From an uncultured Parabacteroides sp. (GTDB lineage: Bacteria > Bacteroidota > Bacteroidia > Bacteroidales > Tannerellaceae), in NCBI GenBank assembly GCA_949298575.1, contig CASFXH010000012.1:1-61677 (forward strand): a stretch of 61,677 nt of DNA, in the 5' to 3' direction. Numbering within the stretch: position 1 is the stretch's first letter; each line of letters starts with the position of its first letter. The position numbers were made by a program, and so were the translations under genes. This document shows, in pieces, positions 44,596 to 52,714 of this stretch. Under the pieces are notes generated by a model. That model saw nothing but the letters and a program-made list of their open reading frames with translations, was not told the origin of the DNA and ran no database searches.

Positions 44596-45816
44596 TCAAA
44601 ACATTTTACGAACCCGATCGACGCCAGCCACAAACTGGTCGATTTCTTCTTTCGTATTATAAAAAGAGAAGGAAGCGCGAACCGTACCTTCTATTCCCAA
44701 CGCGTGCATCAAAGGCTGGGCGCAATGGTGTCCCGTCCGGACCGCGATCCCCAACCGGTCGAGCAGCATGCCCATATCATAGTGATGAATTTTCCCTACC
44801 AAGAAAGACAGTACTGCGCCTTTATGAACGGCTTGCCCGAAGATCCGTATGCCTTCGATAGTCGCTAAGCGTTCGGTCGCATAATGGAGCAAGTCCGTTT
44901 CATAGGCTGCGATCCGGTCCATTCCGATCGCGGAAACATAGCGTAACGCTTCCGCCAACGCCGTGCTCCCGATAAAGTCGGGTGTACCTGCCTCAAACTT
45001 ATAGGGTAATTCGTTGAAAACGGTTTTCTCGAACGAGACCGAAGCGATCATTTCGCCTCCACCTTGATAGGGGGGTAATCGGTCAAGCCAATCCTCCTTG
45101 CCATAAAGCACGCCGATACCGGTTGGCCCATAGATTTTATGGCCGGAGAAAACATAAAATTCAGCGTCCAAGTCTTGCATGTCAACCGCCATGTGAGGGA
45201 CGGATTGTGCGCCGTCCACCAGAACAGGAACGTCGTGCGCATGGGCGATTTCGATGATTTCTTTCACGGGATTGATTGTCCCAAGTACGTTCGAGACATG
45301 CGCTACGGCCACCAAACGTGTCCGCTCGGAGAAAAGCGCTTTATAGGCGTCGAGGCGTAACTCGCCTTTTTCGTTCATGGGGATTACTTTCAAGGAGATA
45401 CCCTTGCGTGCGGCTTGGATTTGCCAAGGAACTATGTTGGAATGGTGTTCCATGACAGAGACAATCACCTCATCGCCGGGCGAGAGACACTCGTCCGCGA
45501 AGGAGGAAGCGATCAAATTGATGGATTCTGTCGTGCCACGGGTAAAGATGATCTCGTTCGTAGAGCGAGCGTTCAGGAAGCGTCTGACTGCTTCGCGCGC
45601 CGCCTCATGTGCCTCTGTCGCTGCCAGGCTTAAGAAATGAACACCCCGATGGATGTTCGCGTTAACATTGTAATAGCCACTTTCTATTTTCTCTACGACC
45701 TCTTTAGGCTTTTGGGTCGTTGCTGCGTTGTCGAAATAGATCAATGGCTTATCGTAGACTTTATGGCTTAAGATTGGGAAGTCCGCCCGAATAGTCTGTA
45801 CATCCAATGCTGTCAT
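44596..45816 (-). CDS. sufS: Cysteine desulfurase, SufS type
   Basis: A 406-residue PLP enzyme that takes sulfur from cysteine for Fe-S cluster assembly. The PLP Lys is Lys227 in FSGHKIYGPTG and the persulfide Cys is Cys365 in RTGHHCAQP, the group II (SufS/CsdA) form. The entry FDNAATTQKP and TRGTTESINLIASSF are typical. The sufBCD genes usually next to it are not in the window. It heads the unit with vanZ and rnhB. Confidence 0.95.
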   Translation of the reverse strand: MTALDVQTIRADFPILSHKVYDKPLIYFDNAATTQKPKEVVEKIESGYYNVNANIHRGVHFLSLAATEAHEAAREAVRRFLNARSTNEIIFTRGTTESINLIASSFADECLSPGDEVIVSVMEHHSNIVPWQIQAARKGISLKVIPMNEKGELRLDAYKALFSERTRLVAVAHVSNVLGTINPVKEIIEIAHAHDVPVLVDGAQSVPHMAVDMQDLDAEFYVFSGHKIYGPTGIGVLYGKEDWLDRLPPYQGGGEMIASVSFEKTVFNELPYKFEAGTPDFIGSTALAEALRYVSAIGMDRIAAYETDLLHYATERLATIEGIRIFGQAVHKGAVLSFLVGKIHHYDMGMLLDRLGIAVRTGHHCAQPLMHALGIEGTVRASFSFYNTKEEIDQFVAGVDRVRKMF

Positions 45817-45839
45817 ATACCTAAAAAATTATTCGGCCC

Positions 45840-45847
45840 CAAAGGTA
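45840..45847 (-). promoter_or_regulatory. -7 promoter element for sufS
   Basis: Minus-strand TACCTTTG, 23 bp before the sufS ATG and divergent from the amylase promoter at 45888-45895. Confidence 0.6.
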
Positions 45848-45887
45848 CAAATAAAAATCAAGAGGTGTCAGCGCTTTGTTTTTTTCT

Positions 45888-45895
45888 TATCTTTG
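45888..45895 (+). promoter_or_regulatory. -7 promoter element for the GH13 gene
   Basis: TATCTTTG, an exact match to TAnnTTTG, 22 bp before the ATG at 45918. It lies inside the longer open frame that begins at 45876, which argues against that start. Confidence 0.6.
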
Positions 45896-45917
45896 CGACT
45901 ATGTATCATTTAAATCC

Positions 45918-47768
45918 ATGAATATTATGAACAGAAACATCTTTTTGAGCCTTTTGCTGGCATTATTCGCTACAGGAGCGACACGAGCTGACAACTTGAA
46001 AGTGGAACCCGCTTTTTGGTGGAGTGGTATGAAAGAAACGGAACTCCAATTGATGGTATATGGAGAGAATATCGGCTCTTTCCGGCCGAGTGTCCAATAC
46101 CCCGGCGTACGGATCAATAGTAGTGTCGCGCTTGAAAGTCCGAACTACTTGATTGTTTATCTGGATGTCGCGGAAGCGCGGCCCGGTAAGTTTGACATCA
46201 CTTTCTCCAGTGGAAAAGAGAATCGTAGTTATTCCTACGAATTGAAAGAACGGAAACCTCACGCGGACCAGATCGAGGGCTTTGACGCCTCTGACGTGCT
46301 TTATTTGATTATGCCAGATCGTTTCGCGAATGGAAATCCGGCGAATGACCAAATTCCCATGCGGCAAGAATATAAGGTAGATCGTACGGATCCGAACGCT
46401 CGCCACGGGGGGGATTTGGCCGGAATCAAGCAACACTTGGATTATATCGAGGATCTGGGGGTTACGGCAATTTGGCTGAATCCGGTTTTGGAGAACGATA
46501 TGACGGGTGGCTCTTATCATGGTTACGCCACGACCGATTACTATCGGGTGGATCCTCGTTTCGGGACGAATGAGGAATATGCCGAACTGATCGCCGACGC
46601 CCATCAAAGGGGGATGAAGGTCGTGATGGACATGATCTTCAATCATTGCGGGAGCGATCATCCTTGGATGAAAGACATTCCTAGCCAGGACTGGTTCAAT
46701 CATCTGGATCATTATGTCCAGACAAATCACGATAAGGAAGTCTATTTTGACCCTTACGCTTCCGATTATGATCGTGACCGTATGCTGAACGGTTGGTTCG
46801 TCCCGACGATGCCAGACTTGAACCAGCGCAATCCTCATGTGGCGAAATACTTGATCCAGAACTCTATCTGGTGGATTGAGTATAGTGGTGTGGATGGAAT
46901 CCGTCAAGATACTTATCCTTATGCCGACAAGGCGATGATGCGAGCATGGTGTGAGGCGGTTGAGCGAGAATATCCCCATTACAATATCGTGGGTGAGGCT
47001 TGGATGAATTATACGATTGGCTCCGCTTATTGGCAAAGAGGAAGCCGATTGGACTTTGAGGGGGATGACTCAGGACTTCGTACGGTGATGGACTTCCGGT
47101 TGATGGGGATAGCGAGCAAGGCTTTCCATGAGGAGAAGAGCGGCCTTATGACCATCTTCGAACACATGTGCTATGATTTCGTTTACCCGGATATCTCACA
47201 CGTCTTGCGCTTCTTGGAAAACCATGACACGGACCGGTTCCTTCCCGCGATGCCTCAGACAAGCGAAGAGCTTTACGCTTTCAAACAAGGACTCGCGTTC
47301 CTTCTTACGATTCCGGGCATTCCCCAACTTTATTATGGGCAGGAGCTTTTGATGAATGGGACGAAAGCGAAGAGCGATGGCTATGTGCGTTTGGATGTGC
47401 CTGGTGGATGGCCCGGGGACTCGAAAGATGAGTTTACGGCGGAAGGACGAAACGCGGTCCAGAACGAGGCTTGGGACTTCCTCCGGACGTTGTTGCATTG
47501 GCGTAAAGGGAATGACGTGATCGCTCAGGGCAGTATGAAGCATTTCATGCCCGACAATGGGGTCTATGTGTACGAACGGCGTTTGGGGGATCGGAACGTG
47601 ATCATCATCCTGAATGGGAATAATGAGCCGACACGATTGCCTTTGGCCCGTTATGCGGAAATCCTCCAAGGGAAATCCACGAGAACCGATATCTTGACTG
47701 GCCACGCGGTTTCCCTTGGAGGTGACGCGCTCGAACTCGCGAGCAAGGCGGTATTGATTTTGGATTAG
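45918..47768 (+). CDS. GH13 alpha-amylase family enzyme (neopullulanase/cyclomaltodextrinase-like)
   Basis: A 616-residue secreted or periplasmic enzyme with a signal peptide (MNRNIFLSLLLALFATGATRA), an N-terminal beta domain (about 25-115), a GH13 barrel and a C-terminal beta domain. Conserved regions are DMIFNHCGSDHPW (I), GVDGIRQDTYPY with the nucleophile Asp (II), IVGEAW with the acid/base Glu (III) and FLENHDTDR (IV). The layout and length resemble SusA-type neopullulanases of Bacteroides. No other sus genes are present. ATG 45918 or 45927 is likely; 45876 overlaps the promoter. It converges on the DUF4097 gene with a 9-bp gap. Confidence 0.9.
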   Translation: MNIMNRNIFLSLLLALFATGATRADNLKVEPAFWWSGMKETELQLMVYGENIGSFRPSVQYPGVRINSSVALESPNYLIVYLDVAEARPGKFDITFSSGKENRSYSYELKERKPHADQIEGFDASDVLYLIMPDRFANGNPANDQIPMRQEYKVDRTDPNARHGGDLAGIKQHLDYIEDLGVTAIWLNPVLENDMTGGSYHGYATTDYYRVDPRFGTNEEYAELIADAHQRGMKVVMDMIFNHCGSDHPWMKDIPSQDWFNHLDHYVQTNHDKEVYFDPYASDYDRDRMLNGWFVPTMPDLNQRNPHVAKYLIQNSIWWIEYSGVDGIRQDTYPYADKAMMRAWCEAVEREYPHYNIVGEAWMNYTIGSAYWQRGSRLDFEGDDSGLRTVMDFRLMGIASKAFHEEKSGLMTIFEHMCYDFVYPDISHVLRFLENHDTDRFLPAMPQTSEELYAFKQGLAFLLTIPGIPQLYYGQELLMNGTKAKSDGYVRLDVPGGWPGDSKDEFTAEGRNAVQNEAWDFLRTLLHWRKGNDVIAQGSMKHFMPDNGVYVYERRLGDRNVIIILNGNNEPTRLPLARYAEILQGKSTRTDILTGHAVSLGGDALELASKAVLILD

Positions 47769-47777
47769 TGTAGAAAT

Positions 47778-48854
47778 TCAACGTCCTTGAAGGGTCAGGT
47801 CGCTGTAGCCGCCGCCATCGTAGCGGATCTCGCCTCCACGGCCCCCATTGACCTCGTAAGCGTAATCGTGATCTGTCCGGTTCTGACTCGTGACTTTTAA
47901 TCCGTTTACCTTAAATGAGGCGTAACGCATATCAGAGACCTGTGCCTTAAAGGACGCTGAAGCGGGGATGCCAATCGTCAGGTCGGCATAGCTGGCGCTG
48001 ATGTCGATTCGTTCGAAATCAGGATTCACATGGTCGATTTCCAGGTCGGTATAGGCTAGCTCAGACATGTCTAATCTGTTGTTTAAGCGGCCTATATGAC
48101 CATCCCCATAGCGCATGTCGAGTATCAAGCGGTCCGCCGAGTCCACGTCAAGGTCGGAATAGCGCATGTCCAGGTTCGCTTCATCGATGTTTCTGGCTTC
48201 CAAGTCGGAATAGGCCAACTCGCCTCGTATGGCGCTCGCGTCGGTGAAGCGGATTTTCCCATAACCCAATTCGAGCTTCGTCTCCACCAATTTCCCTAAG
48301 CGGACGTTGCCGTATTTGACCTCCAAGTCGAGCTGGTCCGAGAAGTCTCCTCCTTTCAGGTCGCCGTATTTCAAGTCTACTCGCATACGGCCATTCTGGT
48401 TGTTGGGCAGGAAAATATTCCCGTACTTTAAGACTAGATCGCTAGGCAGGTTGGCGGGCATTTGGATGAAGTAATTGATTTCGAACGATTGGTTCCGCCC
48501 TCCACTTCGTCCGTCCGAGCGGAGAGTGGTGATCCCGGAAATCCAGCCGCCCCTCTTTTCCAACTCGATTTGAATACGGTCCAGGTTGCGCTGGGCGTCG
48601 GCTTCCCGGCGGGCGCGGCTTTCCACGACGACCCGTATCTCCACCTGCTTCTTGTTCCAATGCGTAATCGTGATGTTGCCATAACGATTGTCGATACTTA
48701 ACTGATCGCCTGCCGAGACATCGAACGATCGAGTCACGGTTTTTTGCTTCTCATACTCTTTCACGGCGCCCTGTACGTCGGCGACACTTGAGCAGGCGCA
48801 TAAAAGAATGGCCCACATCAGGAAAAGGCCATAGCTTATTCGTTCCCTTACCAT
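47778..48854 (-). CDS. DUF4097-type beta-helix lipoprotein
   Basis: A 358-residue protein with a lipoprotein signal (ILLCACSS) and a regular strand-rich repeat of about 20 residues typical of DUF4097/adhesin-like beta-helices. Examples are LSIDNRYGNITITHWNKKQVEIRV, VDLKYGDLKGGDF, LEVKYGNVRLG and LDMRYGDGHIG. It lies 23 bp after the anti-sigma gene and 8 nt overlap links that gene to the ECF sigma gene, so all three are one unit. It may be an envelope-stress target or sensor; its role is unknown. Confidence 0.8.
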   Translation of the reverse strand: MVRERISYGLFLMWAILLCACSSVADVQGAVKEYEKQKTVTRSFDVSAGDQLSIDNRYGNITITHWNKKQVEIRVVVESRARREADAQRNLDRIQIELEKRGGWISGITTLRSDGRSGGRNQSFEINYFIQMPANLPSDLVLKYGNIFLPNNQNGRMRVDLKYGDLKGGDFSDQLDLEVKYGNVRLGKLVETKLELGYGKIRFTDASAIRGELAYSDLEARNIDEANLDMRYSDLDVDSADRLILDMRYGDGHIGRLNNRLDMSELAYTDLEIDHVNPDFERIDISASYADLTIGIPASASFKAQVSDMRYASFKVNGLKVTSQNRTDHDYAYEVNGGRGGEIRYDGGGYSDLTLQGR

Positions 48855-48877
48855 ATGTTTATTATTTAAATAGTTGT

Positions 48878-49417
48878 TTATTCATTCCTTTCCTCGACTC
48901 CGGAGATTTGTTCCATCTTTCGCAGCATGAATGCGAGCCCTTCCAGGCTGTTCTCGTAGTGCAGCGTGATGGCGTGGAGCCCCTTCCCCGTGGTGGGCAA
49001 AGTCGGCAAGATCGTTCGCTCAAAGAAGAGGTTGTCGCTTACGACCCGCTTGCTCTCGCTCAACAAGCCTTGGAGGCCGGGGGCCGATTCGCTCCGGGAA
49101 AGCGCTTCCATGCGGGCGACCAGATCGTTGACCCGCATCTGGTAATAGAGGCAAAGATCCTTAAACTCATCGCTTATGGAAGCGGAGGTCTCTGTCGGAG
49201 CCGGCTTCTCGCCCGCCCTTTGGGCCGTGTGGTAAAGCGTGCCCAAGCCCAGCAAAAGCGCGATCGCGGCGGCGGAGGCGGCGATCATCCGCCAGTTCCT
49301 CCAGGCGATCGTTTTCCGGGGGAGCTTCCGTTCGAACCGCTCCATGTGGCCCGGTGGTAACATCTCTTCCTCGAACGCGGCCCGGTTCTCGTCTATAAAC
49401 GCTTTCAGTTTATCCAT
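48878..49417 (-). CDS. Putative anti-sigma factor, single-pass membrane protein
   Basis: A 179-residue protein: a cytosolic N-terminal segment with EEEMLPPGHMERFERKL, one membrane helix (WRMIAASAAAIALLLGLGTLYHTA, about 48-70), and an outside domain with helices. It has no known zinc-binding ASD motif. The call as anti-sigma rests on topology and on its start overlapping the end of the ECF sigma gene by 8 nt, the normal arrangement in Bacteroidetes. Confirmation would need binding evidence. Confidence 0.65.
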   Translation of the reverse strand: MDKLKAFIDENRAAFEEEMLPPGHMERFERKLPRKTIAWRNWRMIAASAAAIALLLGLGTLYHTAQRAGEKPAPTETSASISDEFKDLCLYYQMRVNDLVARMEALSRSESAPGLQGLLSESKRVVSDNLFFERTILPTLPTTGKGLHAITLHYENSLEGLAFMLRKMEQISGVEERNE

Positions 49418-49946
49418 GATGATCTTCGTTTAGTTCGTTCAACAATCTCCTTTTCGCTCTCATGTATTGGCTCCGTGCGCTCGATGGTCGCACGTTCAAG
49501 ATCCCCGCGATCTCTTCCAGGTCGTATCCCTCGAAAAGATAGAGGGAGAGGATGATCCGATGTCCCGCGGACAGGCGTTGGATCGCTTGCTTTACCCGCT
49601 CGACGGTGTAATGGATCTCCTCCTCGTCGGGGCCCTCCTCCGGCTCCGCCCAGTTGTCGGAGAGCTCGTCGAAGACGGGCTGTTGGCGCCTGACGTAGTC
49701 AATCGCCGTGTGGACAGCCACTTGTCGCATCCACCCCTCCAGGTTGTCGATCGCGAGCCCGGCCTCCAGTTTCTGGAAGATCTTGAGGAAGGCGTCCTGC
49801 ATGGCCTCTTCCGCCTCCTCCGGCCGCCCGACGACGCGCAGGCAAGTCGCGTAGAGGCGGCGCGCGTAGAGCCGATACATCGCGAGCTGGGCGTTCCGCT
49901 TGCCCCGGCGGCATTCCTGGATGATTTGTGCTGTTGACTGCTCCAT
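49410..49946 (-). CDS. ECF-type RNA polymerase sigma factor
   Basis: A 178-residue sigma-70 family factor with region 2 (LYARRLYATCLRVVGRPEEAEEAMQDAFLKIFQKLE then GWMRQVAVHTAIDYVRRQQ) and region 4 (LSAGHRIILSLYLFEGYDLEEIAGILNVRPSSARSQYMRAKRRLLNEL). It lacks region 3, as ECF factors do. It likely directs transcription of its own unit with the anti-sigma and DUF4097 genes. The inducing signal is unknown. No standard TAnnTTTG lies upstream (49947-50001), consistent with an ECF-type promoter. Confidence 0.92.
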   Translation of the reverse strand: MEQSTAQIIQECRRGKRNAQLAMYRLYARRLYATCLRVVGRPEEAEEAMQDAFLKIFQKLEAGLAIDNLEGWMRQVAVHTAIDYVRRQQPVFDELSDNWAEPEEGPDEEEIHYTVERVKQAIQRLSAGHRIILSLYLFEGYDLEEIAGILNVRPSSARSQYMRAKRRLLNELNEDHHG

Positions 49947-50001
49947 CTATTTCCTATAGACGAGGGGGAGAAGTAGAAGGTCGCGGTTTTCCGGATAAAT
50001 T

Positions 50002-50727
50002 TTATTTCCTTCTCATCCCCTTGACGAGCCGCTTCCTGTCGGCGTCTACCCGATAGGACTCCGTGATCTTTCGCGACGCCATGTTGTAGGTGAAGTCGTC
50101 GAGGTTGTTCGCCTCTTTCAGGTAGCGCAGGGTGAGGTCGGGAAACTTGACGAAGCAGACGGACAGCGCCCACGCCACGCCCATCTTGACGTAATAGCCC
50201 TCGTGGCGGACGCGGTCGTAGAGGCGGAGCAACTCATGGATATGCGCTTCGTCCATAAAGAGTTGCATGGACATCACCACGCCGAAGCGTATCTCGTATT
50301 CCCCCTCGGCCCGCGTCCATCCCTTGAGATACTCCCAAAGGCGCTCGCGGTTGGCCTCGACGAACCGTTTCCCCCCGGCGAACTTGAACGTGTCGCACAC
50401 CGACCAGCTGTTGATGAGGCGCACGAAGCGTGTCACCCGCTCCAGGTACGCCTCCACGCCCTCCTCATCCGGCCGGATATGGCCCAGCACCATGCCTTGC
50501 AGCATCCGCTCCTCCATGTAATAAGTGTCCGCCGTGGCGAGGTAAGCCTGCCAGTCGCCCCGGGCGATGCGCTTGGCCAGCTCGCGCAGTTGGGGGACGC
50601 GGACGCCCAGCACGTTCGGCACGCCGGGGTTGAGGCTCTCGGTGAAGGACTTGTTGCCTTGCTCGGCCAGGCGGAGCAGCTCGGCCTTGACGGCTTCGGG
50701 GGTGATGGGTGGAGATGATGTCATCAT
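50002..50727 (-). CDS. DNA alkylation repair protein, AlkD-like HEAT-repeat family
   Basis: A 241-residue all-helical protein of the AlkD/AlkC-like family (PF08713). Features are NVLGVRVPQLRELAKRIARGDW, INSWSVCDTFKF (conserved Trp/Asp region), YEIRFGVVMSMQLFMDE and YYVKMGVAWALSVCFVKFPD. AlkD excises bulky cationic alkyl bases such as 3- and 7-methylpurines without base flipping. The conserved Asp in WSVCD fits. It has its own -7 element at 50752-50759. A second ATG lies one codon later. Confidence 0.88.
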   Translation of the reverse strand: MMTSSPPITPEAVKAELLRLAEQGNKSFTESLNPGVPNVLGVRVPQLRELAKRIARGDWQAYLATADTYYMEERMLQGMVLGHIRPDEEGVEAYLERVTRFVRLINSWSVCDTFKFAGGKRFVEANRERLWEYLKGWTRAEGEYEIRFGVVMSMQLFMDEAHIHELLRLYDRVRHEGYYVKMGVAWALSVCFVKFPDLTLRYLKEANNLDDFTYNMASRKITESYRVDADRKRLVKGMRRK

Positions 50728-50751
50728 GCGTATAATGGATTGTTACGCGGG

Positions 50752-50759
50752 CAAAGGTA
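50752..50759 (-). promoter_or_regulatory. -7 promoter element for the AlkD-like gene
   Basis: Minus-strand TACCTTTG, 24 bp upstream of the start codon. Confidence 0.6.
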
Positions 50760-50836
50760 GCGATTCCTGCCGAGTGGAAGGCTATTTTAAATCATGAAGG
50801 CATGACGCCATGAGCCCTCATGAGACCTCTATACCA

Positions 50837-50963
50837 CCCACGGCAGGGAATCTCTTTTCCCAACCATAGGGAAAGATTGTTCCCAACCGTAGGGAAAGGT
50901 TGTTCCCAACCGTAGGGAAAAATTGTTCCCAACCGTAGGGAAAAGTCGTTCCCAGCCATGGAA
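50837..50963. repeat. Tandem array E, 23-bp hairpin unit, about 5.5 copies
   Basis: The anchor TCCC recurs at 50858, 50881, 50904, 50927 and 50950, an exact 23-bp period. Each unit contains TTCCCAACCGTAGGGAA, an inverted repeat with 5-bp arms and a 7-nt centre. The edge copies are degenerate (CGGCAGGGAA at left, CCAGCCATGGAA at right). It fills the gap between two minus-strand genes and ends 28 bp beyond the stop of the gene at 50992. Confidence 0.95.
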
Positions 50964-50991
50964 TGACATGAGGAGTCACGAAGGGTGCTTA

Positions 50992-51432
50992 TTAGAAGTC
51001 ATATTCCTCTGTCACGCGGTCATACTTAGGATGAGAACCAGGGGCATAGTAAGCGAAGATGCGCTCGATCCGCTTTTGCATGTCGGGCCGGATCGGGCGT
51101 TCGAGGTGGCGGATGCGGGCATAAGACGTGTGCGGCCAAAGATACCTGACGTCGCGCCGGATGGCGGTGGCCAGGTGCGAGGGGATGCCCTTCGTGAGGT
51201 TCGTGACGCCCCAAGCCAGTTTGATCTTCTTGATGGGCCGGAAATAGGGGCAGCTGGCGTCGCCCTCCGGCCAGACGGAAGGGCTGACGCAGCGCACCGA
51301 CCGCACGTCGCGCGGGATGTTCACCCCGGCCAGGTGGCGCAGGCATCCGTCGGCGCGGGGGCACTGGTGGTTGAAACAGTGGTCGTAGTCGTAAGGGACA
51401 CGCGAGTAGTCGAAATTAGGGGTGTTTTCCAT
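50992..51432 (-). CDS. Small Cys-rich hypothetical protein (DUF6078-like)
   Basis: A 146-residue protein with four close cysteines in its first half (CFNHQCPRADGCLRHLAG, then C and CPYF further on), perhaps a metal site, followed by a basic helical part (THL/ATAIRRDVRYLWPHTSYARIRHLERPI). It resembles small Bacteroidetes proteins labelled DUF6078; this assignment is from memory of the N-terminal pattern and is tentative. No signal peptide. It has its own promoter (51458-51465) and is followed by array E. Confidence 0.65.
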   Translation of the reverse strand: MENTPNFDYSRVPYDYDHCFNHQCPRADGCLRHLAGVNIPRDVRSVRCVSPSVWPEGDASCPYFRPIKKIKLAWGVTNLTKGIPSHLATAIRRDVRYLWPHTSYARIRHLERPIRPDMQKRIERIFAYYAPGSHPKYDRVTEEYDF

Positions 51433-51457
51433 ATTCGTGGGTGTTTTTCTTGGTGGG

Positions 51458-51465
51458 CAAAGATA
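51458..51465 (-). promoter_or_regulatory. -7 promoter element for the Cys-rich protein gene
   Basis: Minus-strand TATCTTTG, 25 bp before the start codon, just after the tRNA-Pro terminator. Confidence 0.55.
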
Positions 51466-51482
51466 ATGTTTTTCGGCGCACG

Positions 51483-51517
51483 AAAAAAAAGTGCCAAGCC
51501 ATAATGGCTTGACACTT
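51483..51517 (-). terminator. Rho-independent terminator of tRNA-Pro
   Basis: On the minus strand AAGTGTCAAGCC (from 51517-51506) pairs with GGCTTGGCACTT (from 51500-51489) around a 5-nt loop, with one non-Watson-Crick position, followed by a run of T (51483-51490). It ends the tRNA-Pro unit. Confidence 0.93.
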
Positions 51518-51523
51518 TCTCGG

Positions 51524-51598
51524 TCGGGATGACTGGATTCGAACCAGCGACCACACGCCCCCCAGACGCGTACTCTAACCGGGCTGAGCTACATCCCG
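51524..51598 (-). tRNA. tRNA-Pro (anticodon GGG)
   Basis: The minus strand folds as a 75-nt tRNA. The acceptor CGGGATG pairs with CATCCCG, with discriminator A. The D arm is AGCTCAGCCCGGTTAGAGT. The anticodon loop CTGGGGG gives GGG (Pro), and the T arm contains GGTTCGAATCC. CCA is not encoded. Own promoter at 51618-51625 and own terminator. Confidence 0.95.
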
Positions 51599-51617
51599 CC
51601 TTCATTTGTTTACGGCG

Positions 51618-51625
51618 CGAAGGTA
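51618..51625 (-). promoter_or_regulatory. -7 promoter element for tRNA-Pro
   Basis: Minus-strand TACCTTCG, 20 bp before the tRNA 5' end, in the 38-bp gap between aroB and the tRNA. Confidence 0.5.
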
Positions 51626-51636
51626 GTCTTTTCATG

Positions 51637-52698
51637 TCAAACGCCAAAACTTTCCCGGTAAAAATCGAGCGACTCGATGATTTTTTCCCTGCCGACCGCT
51701 TGGTCGATCCGTACCTCACCCACACCGGCGAGCAACGTGAAATTGATCCGGTCGCCCTCGTTCTTCTTGTCGTGCGTCATCAGCTCGTAAAGCGTCTCGT
51801 AGTCCTCGCAGCCGAAGAAGAGGGGTTGGTAATAGCTTTTCATGTAATAAACCACCTGCCTGATCTTTTCCATCGGGAAGGCACAGAGCTTGTGCGAGAG
51901 GTAAAGCTCGCTGACGATACCGGCCGCGACGGCATGCCCATGCAGGATGGGGTGGCCTTTCTGGAAAGAGAGGCTTTCGTAAGCGTGCCCGACCGTGTGG
52001 CCGAAGTTCAAGGCTTTGCGGATGCCTCGTTCCTTCGGGTCCTCGTCCACGATCCGTTCCTTTACGGCGACCGATTGGGCCACCAGCTTATTCAAGTAGC
52101 CGTAGTTCATCGTGTCGATGTCGTAAAGCAAGATCGTCGTGTAGTCCGCCATGGAACTGATCAGGGCATGCTTGATCATCTCGGCATAACCGGAGAGGAT
52201 GTTGTCCCGGTCCAGCGTGCGAAGGAACTCGCAGTCGATAAAGACGCGAAGGGGGGGATAGAACGCGCCAATCTCGTTCTTCAAGCCATTGAAATTGATC
52301 CCCGTCTTGCCGCCGACCGCCGCGTCGACCGAGGCCATCAGCGTCGTGGGGACATTCACGGTCCGGATCCCTCGCTTGAAAGTCGCTCCGGCGAACCCGC
52401 CCAGATCGGTCACCATGCCTCCTCCCAAGTTGAGGAGGAGGGAATGGCGGGTCGCCCCCTCGTTGGAGAGGCGAGTCCAGATGGCCGAGAGCGAATCCAG
52501 GCACTTGTGCGTATCGCCCGCCTTGACCGTGATCATCGGCGCTTCCGCGACCGCTTGTATTCCTTGTATTAAAGGGAAACAATCAACCACGGTATGCTCG
52601 TCGGTCAAGACGAACAAGCGGTCGTAGCTCGTCTGCCCCAAGAATCGTTCCAACTCTTGGGGCAGGTTCTCGCAAATCATCACATTTTGTGCTGCCAT
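51637..52698 (-). CDS. aroB: 3-dehydroquinate synthase
   Basis: A 353-residue NAD- and metal-dependent enzyme, second step of the shikimate pathway. Family motifs: GGGMVTDLGGFAGATFKRGI (NAD loop), PTTLMASVDAAVGGKTGINFNGLKNEIGAFYPP, GYAEMIKHALI with a metal Glu, and LNFGHTVGHAYE with metal His. Length is standard. It lies 16 bp after alaS and is probably transcribed with it. Confidence 0.96.
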   Translation of the reverse strand: MAAQNVMICENLPQELERFLGQTSYDRLFVLTDEHTVVDCFPLIQGIQAVAEAPMITVKAGDTHKCLDSLSAIWTRLSNEGATRHSLLLNLGGGMVTDLGGFAGATFKRGIRTVNVPTTLMASVDAAVGGKTGINFNGLKNEIGAFYPPLRVFIDCEFLRTLDRDNILSGYAEMIKHALISSMADYTTILLYDIDTMNYGYLNKLVAQSVAVKERIVDEDPKERGIRKALNFGHTVGHAYESLSFQKGHPILHGHAVAAGIVSELYLSHKLCAFPMEKIRQVVYYMKSYYQPLFFGCEDYETLYELMTHDKKNEGDRINFTLLAGVGEVRIDQAVGREKIIESLDFYRESFGV

Positions 52699-52714
52699 AT
52701 TCCGAATCTATTCT

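Noticed and set aside
51433-51636. Integration site at tRNA-Pro
   Set aside because: Both flanks hold ordinary genes; no integrase and no repeated tRNA 3' end is seen.
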